64,000 nucleotides of DNA from Combretum micranthum (Eukaryota; Streptophyta; Magnoliopsida; Myrtales; Combretaceae), in contig JAMXBD010000171.1 of assembly GCA_024138025.1 (NCBI GenBank), positions 124,001 through 188,000 of the forward strand. The letters run 5' to 3'. This document shows, in pieces, positions 24,201-34,606 of this stretch; positions within the stretch are counted from its first letter, which is position 1; every line of letters starts with the position of its first letter. The notes under the pieces were generated by a model. The model had not been told where the DNA came from. It saw only the letters and a list, made by a program, of their open reading frames with translations, and did no database searches. A program made the position numbers and the translations under genes.

Positions 24201-26750
24201 AAAAAAAGGTGGTTCTATGGTTCCAAAACCAAAACCAAAACCAAGAACTAGTGGTTCCATGGAAGCAGACCAAAACCGTGGGAGATTATTCCGATTCTAG
24301 TTCCTCAATTTCAAGACCCGGAACTGGCAGTTCCGAAACCGTGCCCATGTCTAATTCTATGACATGTTTAAGTAATTTAAATCACACATAATATGTATTC
24401 ATGAGTAGAAATGGAATCAAGAAGAAAAATAAAGATTAGAAGACCTTAGAACTCTATATGGAAATTTCGGCCCTATGAAGTTCTTAAAGGAACTCTTGCT
24501 TAAGTTTAATAATCATGCATATTTAACTCATTGAAAATATAAGAAGATAGGATATGTGAATAAACTTTAGTATATGTCCATATATATATGTATAAGTCTT
24601 GAATACTGTGTAGAGATTGGGTTTTGAAACACAAACTTGAGATAATTCTAGTATTACATGGAAAAATGATGAAATGCCTTGAATCTAGTAGATAAAACTC
24701 AAGAATATTCCTATAAGAACATATGTATGTTTGGGCATGCATCATGAGAATAGAGTTCTTAAAACAAAACTAAAGAAAAATATATTTTAGCTAATATGAT
24801 GATGTAAGTTGTGATTGAGAGATTGAACTTAAGAAATGCTCTTGAAACCCTAGGTACGAATTTCAAGACTTATAGGATTATGAAGACAAAAAGTGTGGAT
24901 TGATGAAAATGACAAAAATTTTAGTTGATATGATCATGTTAATTAAAGATACATACGTAATATCAGATCAAGAGAAGTACAATGAAAACAAATATAAACA
25001 TAGGATTCATCCAAGTATAGTTAAGGGACTTAAAATGAGTTTAATCCCTAAAGATTGATGAAATATACATAAAACTAAGAAATGGATTTGAAATAAGAAT
25101 TGAAGATACAAAACAAGGACAATAGGAACTATAAGAGTACCTTTCAGATCCCTAGGAAAACATAGAGGAAAATATCCATAATGATTAAATTAACTAATTA
25201 ATTGAAAACTACGTTTGATAAGCTTTCTAATGCCTACTCATATACCAAAATTAGAGTTAAAATAAGTATGATAGGCCTAGTTTAAAATTACGCGATTAAA
25301 ATCGATATTTAAGATCATTTAGGACACTTTTCCTAAGAAAAGTGAATATGAATTTTATAGCTGAATATAAGAAACTTAAACTTTATGAGCTTAAAAACGA
25401 CTATTCAATTAATAAAATTTGATTGAGAATGATAAAACTCTAGTTAAGACACATAAGGCCAAATAGGATTTGTTATGTAAGTATTAATATAGTAATGAAT
25501 TTTTGTTATCTCATTTCTTAGGAGATATAGATTAATCGTTGAACTTTCCCATAGATTACTACAACTAGTAAGCAATTATGGACAGGTGAGTAACTCTAAT
25601 TTATTACATTGTTTGTGTTTGGCATTTGAAATGATATATATAATGAAATTGTTATGCGTATGGGGATCGAATTGTATGTTAATTAGTGTATGTTTGGTTA
25701 CCAAAAGTATGATATTGAAAGTGATAATTGCTTTGCATGATAATTAATGTATGAAACATGTTGAAGCATGCCTGTGAAATTGTATGGTCACTTATGAATT
25801 TGACTCAAAACTATTCGACCATATAATAAACCTATCATGCATTGCACAATTTGCATTATGGCATTAAGGCATGGTAGCCTTGCTATGTATAAGCATTTCA
25901 ATTCTCTAGCATTCGTTTGGTTTTCTTAGATGAAAGAGTCCTAGTTCTACGCAAGGTTCCCTTTGTTCTGTTTGATTCCACGAGAAAAAAACTGGCACCT
26001 GAAGGAATGTTGTCCATGATATCGACATGAACTGGTTAATACTTAATGGTGTTTTTTCCAAGGTTAAAAATAAAATGTTTTGAAATGATTTATGAGAATG
26101 AACTGTACCAATCTTCCTTAGTTCTTAGTCTTTCTTAAGCACAGTGGATCATCGTTCTTGGTTCCTTTGACCCCAATGAAAGGGCATAGATCTCCATCAT
26201 GTTTGGATTCCGATTATCCAAGCTTGTACTTGTGCTTAAGATTTATTATGACATTGCATATGTTTACTAATATACTTGCTTGGCAATTGCCTGATGTGTG
26301 GTATGATATGGTTATCTCACCGAGTTATGGTTTCACTCACACTCTTATAGTTTTTCCAAGGTACTTATTTGACCATGGGTGTTTTCCTGATAGAGCTATG
26401 CATCGGTATGGATCATAAAGATAGTAGGGATCAAGAAAGGGATTGAAGTTATAATTTTAATAGTACATGATAGCTTAGTGTATGTTCTTTATTTTATTTG
26501 AAAACTTGGTTCGTAATATTTAAAGACTATATTGTGTTATATATTGGTTATGTGACTTATATGTACGCATCATTTCTTATCAAAGAAATCAAAAAGTTCC
26601 TATCGAAATCACATTCCATGGTATGGCTTAGTTGGATCACACACTTATGTTTCTCTCTGATGATTCACATTATGATTTTGTGAAATATTAAGGGCATTAG
26701 TTTGTTACATAGTGGCATGACACAACCAGGGTACTCCTAAGAGTGTAACA
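21289..26750 (+). repeat. Long Tekay-type solo LTR (copy D)
   Basis: It starts TGTAATCCCTAAGATTTTTC, matching the start of copy E and the reverse complement of the copy F end, and finishes GAGTGTAACA like copy A1. Inner matches to copy E include CCTTAATCGCATAAG (21720 and 32476), AAACAAGGTAAT (23274 and 33217), the GTGAGTAACTC block (25590 and 34422) and the block around 26170 (38645 in E). The 5-bp flanks are ATATA on both sides (21284-21288 and 26751-26755). No primer-binding site follows, so it is a solo LTR, not the 5' LTR of the pol region downstream. It includes a 692-bp hAT insertion. ORFs at 26158-26418 and 24506-24745 are chance. Confidence 0.7.
23662..24353. mobile_element. Non-autonomous hAT element with 8-bp target duplication
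   Basis: It is flanked by a perfect 8-bp direct repeat ATTCTATG (23654-23661 and 24354-24361), the signature of hAT insertion. Its ends are TAGATATAGGCAAGA and, reversed, TAGACATGGGCACGG, which match at 11 of 15 positions. Inside are repeated CCGAAACC / CCAAAACC motifs near both ends. No transposase is encoded; the ORF at 24209-24391 is repeat translation. It lies inside LTR copy D and is therefore younger than it. Confidence 0.85.
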
Positions 26751-26854
26751 ATATATATACTTATTATGTTATATATATCCATGTGATATACGTTATATGT
26801 AATTCATACTTTATATGTATTCAAAAGTAATATATATATATATATATATATATT

Positions 26855-27231
26855 GGGAATTTACACTAAAAGGTATCAATGTTCAAGGATAAGTTCATTT
26901 GAGGTATTAACGTTTTGAGTAGTTAAAAAGAGATATTAACATTTGGTAAAGTGTATCAAATATGGTATCAAAGTTTTGTGAAGTTTATTTGAGGTATCAA
27001 CGTTTGGATTAATTTTCAATTACTCTCTTTAATTTTTCATCAATTGTCAATTGTTGATATCTTATTTGACTCACTTTACCAAATATTGATACCACTTTTT
27101 AACCACTCAAAATACTGATATCTTAAATGAACTGACATTCAAATGTTGATACCTCTTTTTAACCACTCAAAATATTGATACATTAAATGAACTTACCCTC
27201 GAACATTGATATCTTTTAGTGTAATTTACCC
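26855..27231. mobile_element. MITE with long inverted repeats, Mutator-like (377 bp)
   Basis: The left end GGGAATTTACACTAAAAGGT and the reversed right end GGGTAAATTACACTAAAAGA begin long inverted repeats that stay alignable for about 80 bp (including AAGTTCATTT and GAGTGGTTAA). The flanks carry the same 10 bases, TATATATATT, at 26845-26854 and 27232-27241, within the 8-10 bp range of Mutator-like elements, though the low complexity weakens this. No ORF. A decayed relative lies at 60764-60970. Confidence 0.75.
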
Positions 27232-27241
27232 TATATATATT

Positions 27242-28084
27242 ATATACAACTTAACCACTTTGTAGATGTTCTATATACAATCTCCATTTCAATATCAATA
27301 TTATATAATATGCTAGACGCATAATCTTTATGTAACATATAGATTAAATATTTATAACCTATAGATTTTGTTATATGTGTGTGTTTTATCTATACATATA
27401 TGCGTTATAGCTATTTGGTTACATGCTATATGATATATATGTTATGTATATATATGTATAAATGCTATACATGTAGCAGATAAATCAACTATATATTAGT
27501 ATATAATTATATATATTGTATTCATTAAATAATATCTATATTTACATATGTCATATGTATTATTTCTAATTTATAATATGTTATACATATATATAATTTG
27601 TTTCTTACATGAATGTTTTTTCTTTTTATAATTTAGTTAAAGGCAATAATATTATATTTTAACAAAATAAAAACATAAAACAATAACGATATGTTTAAGC
27701 AGGTCTGTGGGTTTGTAAATGGGTTTAGGTCCTAAACTTGAACCCATATACATATCCAGGTTTGACCCGTTTATTATTCGTGTTGATTACTCACCCAAAC
27801 TTTTTTATAATCGTGTTGTGTTGTACCGTGTCTAGGCTCACGAGCTGGGTCCTAAATTGTCAACGTTACTCTTATATGATTTCTTGAGCCCATAAGCCTT
27901 AAAATACTCTTAGTGGCCTTAAATAGGATTTAGAATGCCTAATAGTATAATTTAAGACTAAAATCCACTAAATTTGACTCTTATCTAATTCATTAGGTCC
28001 AATATTCAATTTTACTCTAGCTGGATTTGGTTACAATATTAAAGCCCAATTCCACCTAAATTATAATTTATATTCTTTAGTGAG
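27242..28084. other. AT-rich stretch upstream of the Tekay gag remnant
   Basis: Mostly TATA-rich simple sequence to about 27650. Then 27690-27860 carries a GGTTTGACCCG / TCGTGTTGTGTTG motif set resembling hAT-type MITE debris, without definable ends. No 5' LTR, primer-binding site or gag start of the Tekay element is present. Confidence 0.4.
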
Positions 28085-28316
28085 CTTAGTCATTAACTCT
28101 TGGAAAGAACAATATCACATGTTGGAAATGCAAGAACTCTCATTATCTAAGAGAATGCCCACAATTATAGCACAAGTGTTACTACTATAGTGACAGTGGA
28201 CACATGGCAAACACATGTCCAAAAAGGAAGAGTGCAACTTGTTATGTCTGTAATAAAGTCGGTCATATATCGACCAACTATCCACAAAGAGTTAACACTG
28301 CAGCTGATCCTTCATA
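28085..28316 (+). pseudogene. Tekay Ty3 gag remnant: zinc knuckles
   Basis: Three cysteine-rich knuckles follow each other: CWKCKNSHYLREC (28120-28158), CYYYSDSGHMANTC (about 28180-28221) and CYVCNKVGHISTNY (about 28240-28281). The first has a shortened spacer, the second has lost its second Cys (Tyr), and the third has lost its last Cys (Tyr). A stop sits between the first two. In the family the knuckles bind the RNA genome in the capsid. The rest of gag, upstream, is missing. Confidence 0.7.
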
Positions 28317-28990
28317 ATCCAAAGGAGCAATTGGAGTAAAGGTCCAAAAAATGGAAACACCAATATCAGCAAAGCTACCACAGCAACTAGTCTTTGCTAT
28401 GCATGGGATTCCAATTGATGATATGGAAATGGAGGAGGAAGACCGAGGAAACATATGGGAGGAAACTGAGCCCAGTGACTATACTCTCATTGCAGGTATG
28501 TAGTTACATATGCGCTTATTTAAAATTATAGTATTCGACACAAATATGATAGATGCACGATAAATATCCTTATGAATTAGAAAAAATATGTAATTAATAA
28601 ATGATAAATATGAATAATCCAAGTGAAAAATCAAACTGCGTATGCCTTGTTTGACATGGGAAGAACTCATTCTTTCATATATGCTAAATTAGCAAGATGA
28701 GTAGGGCTACCAATTGAGACCATGGATAAGGAGTTAGGAGTTACTACACTAACAGGAGACCTAGTAATAACGCGGGATATGATAAAAAGATTTCCATTAA
28801 AGATTGGGAATCAAGAATCATGTGCTGATTTGATCTTGGTAGATATGCAAAAGTATGATGTCATTTTAGGTATGACTTGGTTAACTGCTGTAAAAACAAA
28901 AGTTGAATGTCGTCTTGAAGCGATATCTTTTGTTAACAACCAAGGAGAAAGAAAGGAGTACATGGGTAAGATACTTAAAGAAGTCAGCGG
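28317..28990 (+). pseudogene. Tekay protease region, interrupted
   Basis: The protease loop reads ALFDMGRTHSFIYAKLA (about 28648-28698), where the family has Asp-Thr/Ser-Gly; here Asp-Met-Gly, so the catalytic triplet is damaged. The second half is open in the ORF from 28722 ([20 protein letters not shown] gives the conserved flap and LGM-W region). Between DYTLIAG (ends about 28497) and NQTAYALF (starts about 28629) lie about 130 bases of unrelated AT-rich DNA, so a small insertion splits the domain. A TGA at 28698 adds a stop. Confidence 0.7.
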
Positions 28991-30000
28991 TAAGATAACA
29001 GTAATTGAGGCTAAAAATGAAGAGAATGTGGAGTTAAATAGATGTATTCTTGGAGCTATAGAAGGTGAATTAAAAGAATTAGATATTCATACTATAAAAA
29101 TGGTTTGTGAATATCCGGATGTGTTCCCAGATGAATTGCATGGATTATCCCCACATAGAGTAGTGGAATTCTCCATTGACTTGGTACCTGGAACTGAACT
29201 AGTATCAAAAGCTCCATATCGAATGGCACCTATGGAGTTGAAGGAATTAAAGGTGCAATTGCAAGAATTGATGGATAAAGGATTTATTAGACCCAGTGTT
29301 TCACCTTGGGGAGCACCACTGTTATTTGTTAAGAGGAAATATGGTTCAATAAGAATCTGTATTGATTACAAGAAATTAAACAGAGTTACTTTCAAGAACA
29401 AATATCCTTTACCAAGAATTGATGATCTATTTTATCAATTGCGAGGAGCAAAGGTATTTTCTCATATTGATTTAAAGTCGAGATATCATCAAATCTGAAT
29501 AAAGGTAGAAGATGTACCAAATACCACATTTTATACTAGGTATAGTCATTTTAAATTTTTGATCATGCCATTTGGATTAACAAATGCACCTACAGTTTCC
29601 ATGGATTTGATGAACAGAATCTTCAGACCCTTGTTGGATATTTGTATGATTGTATTCATAGATGATATATTGGCATATTCATCTGCTGAAGAGCAACATG
29701 AAGAACACTTGAGAAGTGTGTTGCAGATACTGAGAGATAATAAGCTATATGTCAAATTGTCTAAATGTGAATTTTAGCTTAAAAGCATAGCGTTTCTTAG
29801 ACACATTGTTTCCAATGAAGGAATATTTGTAGATCCTGTGAATGTTAAAGCTATTGTGGAATGAAAAAGACCAGAAACAGTTACAGAAGTAAGAAGTTTC
29901 TTTGGATTAGCAGATATTATCGAAAATTTGTATAAGATTTCTCAAGGATTGCGCAACCACTCATGCAATTAACGAAAAAGAATGAGAAATTTGAATGGAA
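28991..30000 (+). pseudogene. Tekay reverse transcriptase, broken
   Basis: The RT domain begins near 29200 ([20 protein letters not shown]) with the finger motif [19 protein letters not shown] and [10 protein letters not shown]. The first catalytic Asp lies in [12 protein letters not shown] (about 29461). The catalytic pair reads VFIDDIL at about 29652-29672, in place of the more usual Y/F-x-DD form, so the two Asp are kept. Stops at 29496 (TGA where the family has Arg) and 29776 (TAG), and a frameshift near 29910, break it. The N-terminal stretch of the 28722-29498 ORF (258 aa) links protease to RT. Confidence 0.85.
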
Positions 30001-30690
30001 TGATCAATGTGAACAAAGTTTCTAAGAATTGAAGAAAAGACTAGTATCAGCACTAGTATTAGTCCTACCAAATAATAAAGACCCATCTATTGTATATAGT
30101 GATGCATCCAAGAATGGTTTAAGACGTGTGTTGATGCAAAACAAGAGAATAATAGCATATGCTTCTAGATGGTTAAAACCGCATGAGATGAATTACCCCA
30201 CTCATGATCTAGAGTTACCTACTATTGTCTTTGCACTTAAGATTTTGTGTCATTACTTGTATGGACAAAAATGAAAACTATATAAGGATCATAAAAGTTT
30301 AAAGTATATATTTACACAAAAATAGTTAAACATGAGGCAACAAAGATGGTTGAAATTGATTAAAGATTATGATTTAACCATTAATTATCATCCTGGAAAA
30401 GTAAATGCTATAGCTAATGCATTAAGTCGTAAAAATTATGGGGAAGTAGCTTCGCTGTTGATTGAGCAAAAGGAACTCATTAAGGAGTTTGAAAGAATGA
30501 ATTTGAAGTTCTCAATGAAACGTTTAGAAGCTGAACTTGGAAACTTGGTCTTAAAGCTTATCTTACTCCAACAAATTAAGAAAGCTCAAAAGGAAGATAC
30601 TGAATTCCAAGAGATTAAGCAAGGAATATCATAGGATAAATATAAAGATTTTCATGTAGATGAAGGAGCATTGAGAATAAATAAGAGATA
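30001..30690 (+). pseudogene. Tekay RNase H and linker, broken
   Basis: [20 protein letters not shown] at about 30086 supplies the first catalytic Asp of the RT-linked RNase H; the [17 protein letters not shown] stretch follows (30195-30240), carrying the next acidic residues. Stops at 30272 and 30325 precede RWLKLIKDYDLTINYHPGK (30345-30400). ANALSRKNYGEVASLL closes the module, and the ALSRK-linker is typical of Tekay. A stop at about 30633 ends the last open part. Confidence 0.8.
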
Positions 30691-31480
30691 GTGTGTGTCA
30701 CAAGATGCAAGGTTGAGGAAGGAATTAATGAATGAGGCACATTATTCTGGATATTTTGTACACGTAGGAGAAACAAAGACATATCAAGAATTGAAGAGAG
30801 CATATTGGTGGAATGAAATGAAAAATAATGTTGCTGAATTTGTTGCTAGATGTGATGTATGTCAAAGGGTAAAATTCGAATACTAAAGACCCGGTGGATT
30901 ACTAAAACAGTTGCCAATTCCCAAATAAAAATGGGATCAAATTTCCATGGATTTTGTATGTTCGCTACCTAAGACATATGCAGGATATAATGTTGTTTGA
31001 GTCATTATGGATAAACTTACCAAATCAGCTAACTTCTTGCCAATTAATGACATATCCATTGGAAAAGTTGGCGTGAATATACTTAAAAGAAATCGTAAGA
31101 TTACATGGTGTACTTGCTGGTATATTGTCAGATTAAGATCTACGATTTGTTTCTAGATTTTCACAAGGATTGCAAAAATCCTTGAGAATACAACTAAAGT
31201 TCAATATAGCATGTCATCCCCAAACTGATGGACAGACAAAAAAAGACCATTCAGACACTAAAAGACATGTTAAGATCATGTATTCTGGAATTCAAAGAAA
31301 ATTGGGATCAACACCTACCATTAGTGGAATTTGCATACAACAACAGTTATCACTCAAGTATTAGGATGCCACCATATGAAGCACTATATGGCAAAAAATT
31401 TCTATCACCATTATTCTAGGATAACTTGGAGAAAGTAATGGTTGGACCTAAATTGATATAGGAGACAACTGATAAGGTTG
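30691..31480 (+). pseudogene. Tekay integrase, broken in the catalytic core
   Basis: A zinc finger (HYSGYFVHVGETKTYQELKR, YWWNEM, CDVCQ; 30740-30866) is nearly whole. The core starts with WDQISMDFVCSLPKT (first Asp near 30950) but carries stops around 30885 and 31000, and further breaks at 31080-31170. The third catalytic residue, normally Glu in a DGQTER motif, is lost: 31226-31250 reads DGQTKK and an A-run there shifts the frame. The end of the core is visible as WDQHLPLVEFAYNNSYHSSI at about 31305-31365. Confidence 0.8.
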
Positions 31481-31995
31481 ATTTGATAAAGCAAAAGATA
31501 AAAGAAGCCCAGGATGGGCAAAAGAGCTAGGTAGATTTAAAAAGAAGGGAATTAGAGTTTACTGAAGGAGATCAGGTTTATCTTAAGATAAGCCTAACCA
31601 AAAGTCTTCATAATGGACAAACAAAAAGAATATTAAGTCCCAGATATATTGGACCATTTGAGATCATGAAGTGAGTTGGAAGCCCAGTATATCGTCTAAC
31701 ATTGCCACCGAACTTATCTGGCGTACATAATGTTTTTCACGTGTCAATAGTAAGAAAATATGTACCAAATCTAAATAAAGTGGTTAACTTAGAACCAATT
31801 GATCTAAAGGAGAGCCTAACATATGAGAGTCAGCCTATTCGGATATTGGATTGTAAAGTGCAAACTCTCTGAAATAAGGAGATTTGTTATGTCAAAGTGT
31901 TATGCAATTCCCAAACTGAAGAGATGATGTAGGAATTGGAGGATGAGATCAAGAAAAACTATCCTCATCTTTTTGAGAATTTAGGTACATATGCA
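31481..31995 (+). pseudogene. Tekay integrase C-terminus with chromodomain remnant
   Basis: The C-terminal GPY-type motif is seen as RILSPRYIGPFEI (31630-31666). Then HNVFHVSIVRKYVPN (31729-31773) and TYESQPIRILDCKVQTL (about 31819-31869), NKEICYVKVLCN, and NYPHLFEN (about 31958-31981) follow in the order of the chromodomain region of Tekay chromoviruses. In the family this domain directs insertion toward heterochromatin. Stops at 31673, 31870 and 31930 end the frame. Confidence 0.75.
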
Positions 31996-32019
31996 ATCTT
32001 TTGGAACAAAGCTTATATC

Positions 32020-32033
32020 AAGGGGAGGGAGAA
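32020..32033 (+). other. Polypurine tract of the Tekay element
   Basis: AAGGGGAGGGAGAA lies immediately before the start of LTR copy E, the position of the plus-strand primer. Confidence 0.75.
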
Positions 32034-33503
32034 CGTAAACTCTGAGAATTTTCATACTAGTAAAAATAAATATAAATATAAATATAAAAGTAGAAGGTCA
32101 ATATAGAACCCAACAAAGACCCTAGAATAAAATGATGAGTAGTAATAAACCTATATATAACTTCAAACTTTAAAACGAAGTTCCCAGGTAGTAGCATATA
32201 CCAAAGACAAGATTTCATAGTAGGTATCAAAAACTAAAAATATATAAATAATTAAGATAAGACTCAAGTAAATAATCAATAAAGCTTATAATTAAAGAAT
32301 GATAATTTACAGATGAACGATTAGAGTTATAAATACACAATGGGAATGAAAATAGATCCATAACTAACAATCTAGACTCCAAATAAATGTTTGGATTACA
32401 TTGTTATTCTAGTTAAAGAATTCTAAAGCTCCTGGAGACTGAAATCGAAATTGGCCTGTTAAGCTTAAAAAACCTTAATCGCATAAGATAAAACCCTAAA
32501 AATAATTAATCACATAAACTTAAAACTCAAAGTTGAACTCAAAGACAATCTAGAAAATTTATAGAAATATTAGACAAAGTTTTGAAGACAAAACTCCTAA
32601 ATAACTTATATAAATATACCCGTGTAACTTGATAAACTATCCTAAAACTAAGATAAATACATACTTAAATGAATTATCATAATAATTGAACAAATTTCGA
32701 TAAAAAAATGGACTTGATTTACGATTGAGATGTCCTCAATTTTCTAGCAGTCGAAATTTTTAACAAGTTGGGTCAAGTAGAGCAACAAAAGTCAAGGGAA
32801 AATGTTGAAAAGCCAATCAAAATTAACCAAAACAACATCTCATCAAATGCAGCATAAATCAAGCATAACAAATGGAATTCGGTGGAGCAACTTGCTTCTT
32901 TATCGGCCGAAATTTTCTTGAGGAAAATTACTGCTCCTTTTGCTTATATATACAACCCTTAATGAGCTACAAAAAAAAAGCTTTTAATAACACACAAACT
33001 TCAACCCAAAACAGCAACAAAAGCACACTCAAAACACACACATACATAGCCATTAATAAGCTTAAACAAGGCACACATATACAAACTTAGGAAGCCAACA
33101 AGTTAAGGTAAGTGAAATTAGTTCTAAGTTAGTTTATGTGTTAACTATTAGCTTAAACCATGTTCTTATCAACCTAGGATTCATATCAAGTTTAGAGAAA
33201 ATCTTCATTACAGCCCAAACAAGGTAATAACTAACCTTAAAACTCCATTTATGTATCATGATATATAGAAGCTAGGAAATCACAAGTTATGAGGATTATG
33301 AGATGTTATGTCTATTGTTATATCATGAATAATAGTTGAGGATCATGGAAAAATAGTTAAAAGTAGCTTAAACACTAGTATAACACATGTATGATACAAA
33401 GAAAATGAATTACGAACTAAAGAAAAACAAAGAAGATGATGAACAGTACTTACACCGACCCTAAACCAGCTGTGTATATGGGTAAGCTAGTGGTGTAAAT
33501 GGG

Positions 33504-33530
33504 TAAGCTAGCAGTTTTCGTGCTAGCTTA
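33504..33530. other. Perfect 10-bp hairpin in LTR copy E
   Basis: TAAGCTAGCA, a 7-base spacer GTTTTCG, and TGCTAGCTTA form a perfect inverted repeat in a GC-richer island (33450-33740) with further GCTAGCTTAC-like copies. Confidence 0.8.
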
Positions 33531-34606
33531 CACTGAATCAACGCTACGTAAAATTTTATTACACGTAAAAACACACGAATGTCGGCAGCTTACATTTCAA
33601 GGTCAGCGGCATACGTAGATAAGCTAGAGCCTTCAAAGCCAGCTTACGCTAGAACAATATTACATAAAAATTTCGCGAATGCTGGCAATCTGGAGTTCAA
33701 CGCCAACAGCGTTGGTGCTGGCATATGTGCAAAATTTTCCTGGATAAAATCTATTTCATCTGTAACATATAATATACATATATATATTATATGAAAAAAA
33801 AAAAAAGAAAAGAGAAGAACAAAAGATAAATATTAATAAATAAAAATAAATATTTTAAGGTTAGTATATTTGAAATTTTTGTTAAATGTTAAATTTTAAT
33901 AACCTTTAAATAGAAAATACTTTTGTGATATTAAACAAAAGATTATATTATGACAATTATTCTATATAGGTATATAACAATGGAAAATGTAAATAAGTTA
34001 TAATTAAGAATAATATGATTCCCATAAATAACAAATAATGATATGAAATGAGATCAAGAGAAACACGATGAAACTAAGTGATAAAAAATAATTATTAGTT
34101 AGCATAAGGTAATCAAACTAAAAGAACGATATAAACATAATAATGATGGTAATAATAACATATTAAATTATTGAATACATACTCTATAATTACCCAATAA
34201 AAATAAAATATTTTAAAATTATTATTTATCGGTATATAATAACTTAGAAAAGATAATATAGATCTAGAAAAGATAAAAACAGGTTTTACGGCACTTAAAT
34301 AACCAACAGGATTTATTTATACATATATATATATCTTTTAGTAATTATTTACTGGTTTAATAGGTGATACTGATCAGTTAGAGGATTTTCCTTAAGACGA
34401 TTATAACTAATCAACATGAGTAGGTGAGTAGCTTAGATCTATTACATTGTTTGTGTTGGTAACTAGTGACATATGTAATGCAAAGATAATAACATAATTG
34501 ATGTAGAAGCCTGTTGAGTATATGATATGAGTTGTTTGTTTGTGTTGACAGACTAAGATAATAAAAGTGATAATAAAAATTGTCTAATGACTTGAGAAAT
34601 GCATGA

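Noticed and set aside
32034..32090. D and E as the two LTRs of one intact Tekay element
   Set aside because: Flanks do not match (ATATA against ACTTC), no primer site follows D, and D has its own matching flanks.
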